Assembly: GCA_024509875.1 (NCBI GenBank)
Contig: JAMPIV010004449.1
Coordinates: 186,001 to 250,000 of the forward strand
Length of the DNA: 64,000 nucleotides
Direction: 5' to 3'
DNA from: Oreohelix idahoensis
Taxonomy: Eukaryota > Mollusca > Gastropoda > Stylommatophora > Oreohelicidae
In this document: piece by piece, positions 25,960 to 36,307 of the stretch
Position numbering within the stretch: position 1 is the stretch's first letter
How the letters are laid out: each line of letters starts with the position of its first letter
Translations under genes and position numbers: made by a program
The notes under the pieces: model-generated
The model's input: only the letters and a program-made list of their open reading frames with translations
Database searches by the model: none
What the model was told of the DNA's origin: nothing

Positions 25960-26478
25960 CTGTGTACAAAACATCACTGGAGCTCCGCATGCCTCTTCTG
26001 TGTACAAAACATCATTGAAGCTATTTATGCCTTTTCTGTGTACAAAACATGACTGAAGCCATTTTGCTTGTTCTGTGTACAAAACATCACTATAGCTCTT
26101 TTTGCCTTTTCTGTGTACAAAACATCAATGAAGCTGTTTATGCCTTTTCTGTATACAAAACATGGCTGAAGCCATTTTGCCTGTTCTGTGTAAAAACATC
26201 ACTGGAGCTCTTTTTGCCTTTTCTGTGTACAAAACATCACTGGAGCTCTGTATGCCTGCTCTGTGTACAAAACATCACTGGAGCTCTGTATGCCTGCTAT
26301 GTGTACAAAACATCACTGGAGCTCTTTCTGCCTTTTCTGTGTACAAAACATCACTGGAGCTCTTTTTGCCTTTTCTGTGTACAAAACATCACTGGAGCTC
26401 TTTTTGCCTTTTCTGTGTACAAAATATCACTGGAGCTCTTTTTGCCTTTTCTGTGTACAAAACATCACTGGAGCTCTT
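25960..26478. repeat. 38-bp satellite, left part
   Basis: About 13 copies of a unit containing TGTGTACAAAACATCACTGG, each also with a GAGCTC. Two main variants occur: CTCTTTTTGCCTTTTC and CTCTGTATGCCTGCTC. The unit is stop-free in several frames, giving long spurious open frames. The array is cut inside a unit by E2 and resumes at 36308. Confidence 0.95.
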
Positions 26479-27911
26479 TGTTGCTGCTAAAAACTTGTAG
26501 CAACTTATTCTGACCATGCATTTTGACTATATTCATTTTTTAATGCATGGGAGGGAACTCATGGAATTGTAGTCACTTTTATTTCTACAGTCGTCTAATC
26601 TTGATAGCTATCGTTAAGAAGTTGTCTTATCTTGATAGCTAGGGTTGCCGATAGCTGTGTGAACGATTTTGAGTCACGACCATATATGGAGCGCTCAGAT
26701 CGTCAGTTCTTTGAAAACAGTTGGCAATCGCAATGTTTCAAGATTCATTTCCTTTTAAGGTAATAGGTCTTAAGTCGAACAATGTAGAACATTCTTCGTT
26801 TCGTAAATTGGCCTGAGTTGTATTCGATTCGCGTTTTCTGCGCATGTCCCTTTTTGTGGCGTTGGTAAAACGATTTCCGCCCAGGTCAGTCTGTGCTGAG
26901 AAGCTGTGAAGGCGAGACGTAGCTATGTGCTAGTCTTCGCTTAGTTTATTCAGGAAGGAGTCCTCATGATTGTTGTTCCTATCTTGAGATGATATATCTC
27001 TGTGTTATTCCTAGTGCCTGGAGGCATATGTGATTATTCATTTAATTCCTTATGAACAGGTAATTAAATCCCTTTTTTGGCTGAGTAACTTTATCGCCAT
27101 CTTGTGATGTTGACTTTTGCTTAGCCTGCCTTATTCTAAAGTCTACGATATGACTAGTTTGCTCAGCTCACGATCCACTTAGATTGTCACGCATCGATTG
27201 ATGCCTGTCCTACGGACTATTTGCTTCCTGAACTTTGTTGATGGATCTAGGTTTGATACCTTTGCTGTATAAGGAACATAGAGGACGATAATGTGGCGCT
27301 CAAAAGACACGCCTGTCTTGTTGAGGTCAAATCGAGGAGACCATCTTTAATCTCCTAGTTGATATCTTCTAGCTCTTATGGAAAGGGGGAAGTTTACTAC
27401 CTGACTACATGTACAGCGGCTTTACGATATCCTAAAAGGCAGATGATGCACATTATTTTGATGCTGTCTGCTGTGCCAGTTGAATTGTCTACATATGTAA
27501 TAATGACTGTTTGATCGTACCTATGATGTACCTGCTTGTTTATGTCTACACACTTCGTCATTGTGGCGTTTATAATAAATTATACAAAACCGTCACTAGC
27601 TGTTGCAAGCATCATTGACTTTTCACGTCGTGAGTTAACGTGACGTCATTGTGTGGATTGACTTGTTCGTAATGCTCACTGTCTGTATACACATCTACAT
27701 CACACTTAAACCAGACTACAGACACCAAGTTACTACGCCTCATCATCCCTGGTGTCTGAGGGTGGCACACTACTCCGCAAAGGCCAGGATTATCATACCT
27801 TGAGAGGAGCAGATGAATTACAACACCCTCAACGTTGTGTGGCAAATGCGACATCCTCCACAGAACATTTATCAACACATATAATACTTACGCAACATTT
27901 GCTACGCTACA
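26479..27911 (+). repeat. E2 5' LTR
   Basis: 1433 bp, TGTTGCTGCTAAAAAC...TTGCTACGCTACA. Line-by-line reading against 34875-36307 shows one difference. It should contain the promoter and the polyadenylation signal; I did not identify these with confidence. Confidence 0.95.
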
Positions 27912-27913
27912 TT

Positions 27914-27931
27914 TGGTGGCCATAAGCTGGT
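27914..27931 (+). promoter_or_regulatory. E2 primer-binding site candidate
   Basis: Two bases after the LTR end, TGGTGGCCATAAGCTGGT begins with the TGG expected to pair with a tRNA CCA end. E3 has TGGTGGACCAG at the same place. The tRNA partner is not identified. Confidence 0.55.
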
Positions 27932-28568
27932 TTGATCTGGTACCAGCATACTCGGGGTCCCTTACCCGCTTCATTCAGCACTCTACAACAGTCTACAGAC
28001 AACATCTACAAGACAACAACAGAAGTGCAGAGTTACGAAATTACTCGGCGTTGCCCAGGAACTTTTTTGGAATTTTCAACAATTGCTGTTCCAAGTCAAG
28101 AAAGTGACATTTCCCAGTGTTGTTACATACGGGAGAATCGATTTGTTGCTGTTCTGCTTTGGAGAAGGCCAAGTTCCATCGCTGACGAGTTCTACACTTC
28201 TTGTACACTGCATGTACCGTTTGAAAACTCAAGTCTCAACCATCGTCGTAGCTGTTTTGATGCAAGTACAGATGGCAATCAACGTTGGATCTTTGATCTC
28301 AGAATGCTGATTACATCCTGTTTGCTGTACTGACGATTGGAGTTCCATAAGTTAAGTGGCCTGTTTGTTTGTGAACTGTGCCCTTATACTTCTACTGAGT
28401 CTTCTGTGTTTCATCTCATTCTTTTGTTTACATGTTATATGTTTATGTGTTATTTGTATATTTATATTTATATGTTTATGTTTCTGCGGGTTTTTGGTTG
28501 GGCGGAGTCTCCCTTAGATCATACCACGTGATAGAGGTCGTCTATCGTGAGCGTTTTCTATAGGGTGT

Positions 28569-28593
28569 GCAAATTTCCGATACTGGAATTTGC
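28569..28593 (+). ncRNA. E2 leader hairpin
   Basis: GCAAATTTC, a 7-base loop, then GGAATTTGC pairs over 9 positions with one T.G wobble. E3 has the same stem with a wobble at a different place in the sequence but the same overall shape (49805-49831). It lies in the block conserved among E1, E2 and E3 and could be a packaging or dimerisation signal (inference). Confidence 0.5.
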
Positions 28594-28881
28594 AAAGCGA
28601 CTGCTGTTGCTATTTTTTGTTAGTTGTGATGACATGTTAGTATTGTTTTCGTTATTTTTCTGCATTCTTTAGTTTTGTTTTGATTTGTTCGTATTTGCTA
28701 GCCTCCTCTTTACTATAGTTTAGTTTCATACAACATTTTTGTTTATACACTGTGGTGTCATGTGTATTGTCTAATATCTTCTCGTAGATATCATCACATT
28801 TTTTGTGATATTTCTTTAATTTTCGCTTTATTTTTTGTTGATTTCTACGAATGTATTCGTATTGTTGCTAAATCTTTGTAT

Positions 28882-28962
28882 TGTTTACATTGTATTGTTT
28901 ACATTGTATTGTTTACAGTGTAATGTTTACATTGTTATTGTTTACATTGTGATTGTGTTTAC
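28882..28962 (+). promoter_or_regulatory. E2 cluster of six TGTTTAC motifs
   Basis: TGTTTAC at 28882, 28896, 28910, 28924, 28939 and 28956, a nearly regular 14-17-bp spacing, roughly 330-400 bp before the Gag start. The motif equals the core of forkhead (FOX) sites. The cluster is conserved in E1 but not evident in E3. Confidence 0.5.
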
Positions 28963-29286
28963 ATAGTCATTGGTTACACTTATAGTAGTTAATTCACATT
29001 TAATAGTGGGTTATGCTTATGCATTACTACTACACTGATGATTAATAAATGATGAATAGTATTGTGCACTATTGAATGGGAAGTGCACCTATGATCAAGA
29101 GTTGATTGATGATATTTCAAAAAGGTCTATACACAAGTTCTTTGATATAAGACTTGTTTCCCACAGAGATTGGGATAATAATATGGTGTTGTGAGTAAAC
29201 AAGTGCTTCATTTAAGACTTGTTATAATTAAATTTGAAATAAGATAATTAATTATTTCAGGTTGTGGACTCATATTATTACACATC

Positions 29287-32200
29287 ATGGCTACATTTGA
29301 GCACTTTATTGAGCAGGGTAAATTGCTTGGGAAGACTGTGATAAGTTAGAAGAATTTGCAACTGCTCAATATGATAAAGCAATGGAAGCTGAACAAAAGA
29401 AACTGCAAATGCAGGTGGATGAAAAAAGATTCCAAATGGAAATGGAAAAACAAAAAAGAGAAGCAGAAGCAAAAGCTGAAGAGAAAAGACTTGAGGCTGA
29501 AAATAAAAGACTTGAAATAGAGGGTGAAAATAAAAGGTTAGGAAACCAAGCTGAAGATGGAGAAAAGAAGTTACAAAGAGAGACTGAACAGAGAAAAGCA
29601 AAAATGGAGCATGCAGAAAAACTCTTAGCTTTGGAAGTTGAGAAATTAAGGGTGATGAACATAGGTAATGCTAATGATGCAAATAAGGTCTCATATAAGA
29701 CTAATGCAAGCACTTTCAAACTTAACCTACCACCATTCAATGCTTCCATCGACGATATAGCATTCTATTTGGACAGATTTGAAACTTCATGTAAAGTACA
29801 TAACATAGATAAATCATTGCAGGTTTATCATTTGTCCAAAATACTTAGAGGTGATGCTTTGAGTATGTTAAGCATGGTAGATGAGCCTGACAAGAACAAC
29901 TATGATGTTGTCAGGGCTATATTGTTAAAACAATACCAACTTGACGAAGACGGCTATCGTCTTCAATTTAAAAATATTTTACCAGAAACTGGTGTGCAAT
30001 TCTCTGAATTTATTTCAAAGACACGTCTTACTTTTTTACGTTGGGTGGAGCTGTCTAAGACAGAAAAAACTTATGAAGGACTTATGGACTTAATACTTAG
30101 AGACAAAGTCATGTCTTCTGTTAATGAGTCTTTCCTTGCTTTCCTTCATGAACGTAAACCTAAAACAATAAAAGAAATGGAAGATTTCTGTAGCCAATAC
30201 ATAACTGCTCATCCTCACGTAACCATTGGTAACTCTAAAGTAAAAGAAGGTCTGCCAGTTGCTTCGGCAGCACCTTATAGTCAAAACACTAGTAATAGAT
30301 TCCAACAAAATTTTGATAAGAAAAGTAACCGTAGTTACGGTCAAAACTATGGAAATCAATTTCAGGGTGATTCTTCGTCGAAGAATTGGAGACGAGCTGA
30401 CAGTCCTCGTTACTTCCAACATAATAATTTTAGGCATTTCAGAAGAGGATATGGTAACAGAGGTTTTTCCTCGCGTAGACCTCAAAACCAAACAAATAGA
30501 TGTTCACATCAATGTGGACATGATAATAATCATGGAAACTGTGGTTCGAAACATGATTACAGTTATAATAGAGACAATAACAACAGTGATAACTTCAGAG
30601 GTAATAGTAGTCGCGGTAGATCTCAATACAAAAAAAAGAGATATCAGCAAGCTAACTCGGTTCAACAAGAATCTCAGGGAGCCTGTAATCAGGTTTCTGA
30701 TAATAAAAACTCTGACACTGTCACTTGTTCTTCATTTGACTTTGGGAGAGCAAACAAGTGCCCCCAATGCAGTACTTTGTTCGAACCGACTACAATATCG
30801 ACTTTGAGTTGTGGTCACCCTCTCCCCGCTCTTCCTGCTTCGGTTGCACATGACGGGAGAGGTTCTCTAATCCTACATAAGGGTCTTGTTAATAATACTC
30901 CGGTCTCACTACTTTTCGATTCCGGATGCACCACTATTGGTGTTAGACAATCGCTTGTAGATCCATCCTGTGCGACAGGAAGGGTTATCAAATGTGTCAC
31001 ATTTGGCGGCACTCTAGAGAAATATCCTACTGCTATAATTCACATTGCCACTCCTTTCTTTACGGGAGATGTGCATGCCTGTCTCTTACCTAATCCTATT
31101 GCGGACCTTATTATTGGTCGTATCCACGGAGTTAGGGAATGTACCCCACAGCAGATTGCTGCTTGGGAAGATGATAATATGCAAGCTACCAATGCAGTGG
31201 TTACAAGAGCACAAGCTCTACAAACACCGCAAACTTCGTTGAATAATGATAATGAAGTTCATAGCCAAGATAGTACCTTGGTTATTTCTCGTGACTCGTT
31301 CATAAAATTACAAGAAGAAGATCCTACGCTAAAGAAATTCTTCATTCTTGCGAAGAAAGGTGATCCAAATAAGGATACACAAAGAAAATCTTGGATAGAA
31401 ATGAAAAACGGCGTACTTGTACGTATGGTACAAGACTCGGCTACGTCAGCACATTCGCAAATTCTTGTTCCCAAGAGTATGAGAGTGCAAATATTGCAGC
31501 ATGCTCATGACTCGCAATGTGCTGGACACATGGGATTTTCCCGTACAAAGTCGAGAGTCCTTGCGGCTTTCTTTTGGCCCTTTGTTAACAAGGACATCCG
31601 TATATACTGCCGATCATGTCAGGTATGTCAGGAGGTCAAATCTAGAGGACCACGACATGCTGCGCCTATCCAGGCTGCTGACATCCCTATTCGGCCATTC
31701 CAGAAAATGGCCATAGATATTATTGGCCCTTTTAAGATAAAGTCGGCCAGAGGACATCAGTTTATTCTTACATGTGTCGATATGTGCACACGTTGGCCAG
31801 AGGCTATCCCTCTAAAGAGCATATCTACTACAGATATCGCAGATGCTCTTTGGCTGATATTTTCTCGCTTGGGGTTCCCCAGAGAAATACTGTCAGACCA
31901 TGGAACTCAACTCATATCTGATACTATGTCTCAAGTAATGTCTACCTTACACATTAAAAGATCTCTCAGTAGCATCTATCATCCTATGTCTAATGGGTTA
32001 GTTGAGCGTCTGAATAGAACGCTCAAGACTTTACTTGGTAAGATAACTGAAGACCATCCTCAAGATTGGGACAGGGTTTTACCTGCGGCTCTCTTTGCCT
32101 ATAGAGAGGTCCCAAATGAGCACACAGGATTTTCTCCCTTTGAACTTGTCTTTGGCGCGCGTCCGCGCGGCCCTATGTCTTTATTACACGATCTCATCAC

Positions 32201-32642
32201 TGCCGATGATATTAGTGATGACACTCAATCTTCATATGAGTATGTCATTGCTCTGAGGCAAAAGATCATTGAGGCATGCAAACTAGCGACTGCTTCGTCA
32301 GAAATTGCTAAAGAAAAAGCAAGGCAGTTTGCTAACAAGAACAGATGTCTACGACAACTTTGTCCAGGTGACAAAGCATTCGTCCTACTCCCCAGTAGGG
32401 AAAATAGACTTCTGATTGCATGGAAAGGTCCATATGCAATAGTCTCACGAATTTCCGATGTTGACTATGTGGTCGATATAGATGGAAAGCATAAGACTTT
32501 CCATATCAACATGCTGACGGAATTTCATGAGCGTCCAGACTATTTGCTGCCTATTTTTCAGGCAACGGACGAATCTTCGGTACCTCATGGTCATTACTCA
32601 TCCCTGTCTGTCATACAGGATGAGGAATCTGTTTTTTTCTGA
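29287..32642 (+). CDS. gag-pro-int: E2 ORF1: Gag - protease - integrase polyprotein
   Basis: The likely start is ATG 29287 (MATFEHFIEQG), but one base is missing near 29338, so the main open frame (1086 codons, first ATG 29382) begins slightly later. Numbering from 29382: 1-95 coiled coil; ~110-290 capsid, whose part ~210-285 (LTFLRWVELS...LMDLILRDKV...FLHERKP) looks like the SCAN domain; 290-450 basic N/R-rich nucleic-acid-binding tail; 460-489 C-x2-C...C-x-H cluster (CPQC...LSCGH); 513-515 DSG of the aspartic protease with ADLIIGR at 584; 709-749 HHCC zinc module; integrase core D779, D839, E875 (DD35E); GPY/F module near 1026. Protease matures the polyprotein; integrase inserts the cDNA. 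The stop at 32640-32642 lies in the +1 overlap with ORF2. Confidence 0.92.
32620..32642 (+). promoter_or_regulatory. E2 ORF1/ORF2 overlap, putative +1 recoding or re-initiation site
   Basis: ORF1 ends GTT TTT TTC TGA, with ORF2 continuing in the +1 frame (TCT GAT GTC). The tract TTTTTTTCTGA is identical in E3. UUC-UGA is a plausible +1 shift site of the slow-stop type known from antizyme. Alternatively, an ORF2-frame ATG at 32620, 20 bases before the stop and also conserved in E3, would permit re-initiation. The sequence does not decide between them. Confidence 0.55.
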
Positions 32643-34101
32643 TGTCGATCTCCCTCTTCCAGTGGTTCCACTACATTCTATGGAATCTTGGAAAGATGTG
32701 TCCATTTCTCCTAATCTTTCTGTTGATGAACATCGTCAAGTCTCGTCGATGTTACAGACATTTAAGGATGTTCTAACCGACATCCCTGGTCACACAAATG
32801 TCATAGAACATGACATAATTCTTACCGACAGTAATCCTATTAGGGTTAGGCCGTATCCTATCCCTATACACTTTCAGTCACAAGTGGAAAAGGAATTGGA
32901 TGAAATGATCCAATTAAACATAATTGAACCATCGACTTCTCCATATTCTTCTTCCATGGTTATTGTTCGGAAGAAAGATAAGAACATACGAATTTGCGTT
33001 GATTATCGCAAATTAAATCAAGTCACAAAGTTCGATGCTGAACCTATGCCTTTACTAGAGGATCTACTTAGTAGACTTTCTAATTCTAGATTCTTCACTA
33101 AACTTGACTTGTCAAAAGGTTATTGGCAAATGCCTTTAGCAGATCATGCCAAACCTCTGACTGCTTTCTCTACACCTAGGGGTTTATTTCAATGGAATGT
33201 AATGCCTTTCGGTCTTATGAACGCCCCTGCTACTTTCGTTCGCATGATGCGTCGAATACTTTCTCATCGTTCGGATGTCATCGCTTACTTAGATGATATC
33301 TGTCTCTTCAGTGATTCTTGGGAAGATCACTATCTGGGTTTATATGACCTACTGTCTACTCTACGTGAGTATAATCTGACAGCAAAACCTTCTAAAGCTT
33401 ATATTGGTTTTGGTGAAATTTCTTTCTTGGGTCATCGTGTTGGTCATGGTCTCTTGAAGACAGAAGACCACAATACTTCGAAAATATTGAACATCTCTGT
33501 ACCTAAAACGAAGAAACAAGTCCGGAGTCTCTTGGGGTTAATCCAATTCTATGGGAGATTTATTCCGAATCTATCTTCGATAATGGCACCTCTGTCAACG
33601 TTGTTGAAGAAAGGGTCACCTAATCTGATTCGTTGGTCTCAGGAATGTCAATCTTCCTTAGACCAGATTAAAAGTATATTTTCTTCTCCTCCCATCCTAA
33701 GATTACCTACTCTTGATAGAACTTTTGTTCTTCGAAGTGATGCTTCATCCACTGGGATCGGAGCAGCACTTATGCAGGAATATGCTGAAACTCTGCATCC
33801 TGTCATGTACATTTCTAGAAAACTAAATGCGGCAGAGAGGAACTACTCGGTTTTAGACCGTGAATTGTTAGCTATGGTTTGGTCTATTCTCAAACTACAA
33901 AGATTCCTCCTGGGCGCACATTTCATTCTAGAAACTGATCAGAAAGCTCTTACAGCTATTCAGACTAAGAACTTGAAGAGTTCGAGATCCACTCGATATG
34001 CTATTGCTCTTCAACCTTTTCACTTCACGGTACGAGCTATCCGTGGGTCGGATAATGTGATGGCTGACATTCTGTCTAGATGCCCACATGATTCCAACTA
34101 A
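32620..34101 (+). CDS. rt-rh: E2 ORF2: reverse transcriptase - RNase H
   Basis: The frame is open from 32527; the first ATG in the frame and in the overlap is 32620. It encodes a gypsy-type RT: RPYPIP, VIVRKKDKNIRICVDYR, KLDLSKGYWQ (first catalytic D), GLMNAPATF and YLDD at 33286-33297. RNase H follows: RSDASSTGIGAAL, LDRELLAM, ETDQKAL and NVMADILSR supply the D-E-D-D residues. The frame ends at 34101 with no integrase or envelope after it. It copies the RNA genome to DNA in the cytoplasmic particle. The frame is intact, so the enzyme is probably active; how it is translated relative to ORF1 is discussed at the overlap. Confidence 0.92.
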   Translation: MRNLFFSDVDLPLPVVPLHSMESWKDVSISPNLSVDEHRQVSSMLQTFKDVLTDIPGHTNVIEHDIILTDSNPIRVRPYPIPIHFQSQVEKELDEMIQLNIIEPSTSPYSSSMVIVRKKDKNIRICVDYRKLNQVTKFDAEPMPLLEDLLSRLSNSRFFTKLDLSKGYWQMPLADHAKPLTAFSTPRGLFQWNVMPFGLMNAPATFVRMMRRILSHRSDVIAYLDDICLFSDSWEDHYLGLYDLLSTLREYNLTAKPSKAYIGFGEISFLGHRVGHGLLKTEDHNTSKILNISVPKTKKQVRSLLGLIQFYGRFIPNLSSIMAPLSTLLKKGSPNLIRWSQECQSSLDQIKSIFSSPPILRLPTLDRTFVLRSDASSTGIGAALMQEYAETLHPVMYISRKLNAAERNYSVLDRELLAMVWSILKLQRFLLGAHFILETDQKALTAIQTKNLKSSRSTRYAIALQPFHFTVRAIRGSDNVMADILSRCPHDSN

Positions 34102-34824
34102 TACTTCTGTTCTATTTCTAGATATACGACAGAGCCATAACACACCTATATTACTACAATACATTAGCACATCTGTCCTCACTTTAGGTGAACACATACT
34201 ATTGTGCTTTGTTATCATCTTCTTCTGTTCCCATCTTTAATATAAGAAGAAGACTGAGTAGTTAATATAAGGGCCGAAAGTTCCAAAGGCCACAACTTTT
34301 AATAATAATGTATTGTATAGTATGAAACTTAATGGCTATTAAATAGCATTATATTGTTTTTTTTTCTCAGCACGTTATTGTTGATCTGAGAAGCTACCTT
34401 TCTGTTGTCAAACATGGAGAGTTCCACATTGTACAGTTTCTTTGGAACGACAGGAGATGTGTCCTCGATCTTCATTTATATTTAATTTCATTGTGTAATG
34501 GTAATATTAAACATTTAGATAATGTAATATTTAACATTCAATATCAGATGTGTACATCCATTCTAAGCGGTATTAGATTATGACACTGCTATTTGATTAT
34601 AATGATATGAACTTGCATATTTATATTGTATTTTCATGCAAGCGTAGTGTGTGTTGGTGGCACCTCCCCGATATATTTTTTAAATCAGATTTTTTATCTG
34701 TTGAGAAATATTCTCACCAGACACTTTATGTGTCAATTTAGCCTCATATTAGGCAGTGCAATTACTTATCCCCGCATAATTCGTGCGTTGTTAAACCGTT
34801 TTTTGGTTTTACTCTTGGATATTT
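34102..34824 (+). other. E2 3' non-coding region
   Basis: About 720 bp between RNase H and the polypurine tract with only short open frames (for example 34626-34826). No signal peptide, transmembrane or fusion-type motif, hence no env gene. Conserved with E1 (6801-7522). Confidence 0.75.
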
Positions 34825-34874
34825 AAAAAAAAAAAAATGTTGCACATTTTTTTTTTATCGGGAGGTGGCGGTAA
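34825..34874 (+). promoter_or_regulatory. E2 A-tract/T-tract hairpin and polypurine tract
   Basis: Thirteen A (34825-34837), core TGTTGCACA, ten T (34847-34856): complementary arms forming a long hairpin. Then CGGGAGGTGGCGGTAA (34859-34874), the polypurine primer, abuts the LTR. E1 and E3 have the same layout. Confidence 0.75.
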
Positions 34875-36307
34875 TGTTGCTGCTAAAAACTTGTAGCAAC
34901 TTATTCTGACCATGCATTTTGACTATATTCATTTTTTAATGCATGGGAGGGAACTCATGGAATTGTAGTCACTTTTATTTCTACAGTCGTCTAATCTTGA
35001 TAGCTATCGTTAAGAAGTTGTCTTATCTTGATAGCTAGGGTTGCCGATAGCTGTGTGAACGATTTTGAGTCACGACCATATATGGAGCGCTCAGATCGTC
35101 AGTTCTTTGAAAACAGTTGGCAATCGCAATGTTTCAAGATTCATTTCCTTTTAAGGTAATAGGTCTTAAGTCGAACAATGTAGAACATTCTTCGTTTCGT
35201 AAATTGGCCTGAGTTGTATTCGATTCGCGTTTTCTGCGCATGTCCCTTTTTGTGGCGTTGGTAAAACGATTTCCGCCCAGGTCAGTCTGTGCTGAGAAGC
35301 TGTGAAGGCGAGACGTAGCTATGTGCTAGTCTTCGCTTAGTTTATTCAGGAAGGAGTCCTCATGATTGTTGTTCCTATCTTGAGATGATATATCTCTGTG
35401 TTATTCCTAATGCCTGGAGGCATATGTGATTATTCATTTAATTCCTTATGAACAGGTAATTAAATCCCTTTTTTGGCTGAGTAACTTTATCGCCATCTTG
35501 TGATGTTGACTTTTGCTTAGCCTGCCTTATTCTAAAGTCTACGATATGACTAGTTTGCTCAGCTCACGATCCACTTAGATTGTCACGCATCGATTGATGC
35601 CTGTCCTACGGACTATTTGCTTCCTGAACTTTGTTGATGGATCTAGGTTTGATACCTTTGCTGTATAAGGAACATAGAGGACGATAATGTGGCGCTCAAA
35701 AGACACGCCTGTCTTGTTGAGGTCAAATCGAGGAGACCATCTTTAATCTCCTAGTTGATATCTTCTAGCTCTTATGGAAAGGGGGAAGTTTACTACCTGA
35801 CTACATGTACAGCGGCTTTACGATATCCTAAAAGGCAGATGATGCACATTATTTTGATGCTGTCTGCTGTGCCAGTTGAATTGTCTACATATGTAATAAT
35901 GACTGTTTGATCGTACCTATGATGTACCTGCTTGTTTATGTCTACACACTTCGTCATTGTGGCGTTTATAATAAATTATACAAAACCGTCACTAGCTGTT
36001 GCAAGCATCATTGACTTTTCACGTCGTGAGTTAACGTGACGTCATTGTGTGGATTGACTTGTTCGTAATGCTCACTGTCTGTATACACATCTACATCACA
36101 CTTAAACCAGACTACAGACACCAAGTTACTACGCCTCATCATCCCTGGTGTCTGAGGGTGGCACACTACTCCGCAAAGGCCAGGATTATCATACCTTGAG
36201 AGGAGCAGATGAATTACAACACCCTCAACGTTGTGTGGCAAATGCGACATCCTCCACAGAACATTTATCAACACATATAATACTTACGCAACATTTGCTA
36301 CGCTACA
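34875..36307 (+). repeat. E2 3' LTR
   Basis: 1433 bp, same ends as the 5' LTR, followed at once by the CTCTT target duplication and the rest of the 38-bp satellite. Confidence 0.95.

Larger units (their letters stand above)
26479..36307 (+). mobile_element. Element E2: Gmr1-like Ty3/gypsy LTR retrotransposon, near intact
   Basis: A 9829-bp element with equal 1433-bp LTRs and a 5-bp target duplication CTCTT (26474-26478 and 36308-36312). Order: LTR, primer site, ~1.37-kb leader, ORF1 (Gag-protease-integrase), ORF2 (reverse transcriptase-RNase H) overlapping in the +1 frame, polypurine tract, LTR. Integrase upstream of RT is the rare Gmr1 arrangement; ordinary gypsy elements have it downstream. 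No env-like frame lies between RNase H and the LTR. I saw a single LTR mismatch (27014 G versus 35410 A), so the insertion is recent. The only coding damage seen is a missing base early in gag. Confidence 0.93.

Noticed and set aside
25856..26513. Repetitive open frames (SVYKTSLELF, CTKHHWSS and similar) here and at 36148-36828
   Set aside because: Frame translations of the 38-bp satellite; three frames are open at once.
29366..29749. Minus-strand frames over the Gag coiled coils of E2 and E3 (also 50550-50852)
   Set aside because: Shadow frames of the GAA/AAG-rich plus-strand coding sequence.
34102..34874. Possible envelope gene after RNase H in E2
   Set aside because: Only short frames; no signal peptide, transmembrane or fusion motif; the region is shared with the protein-poor E1 3' end.
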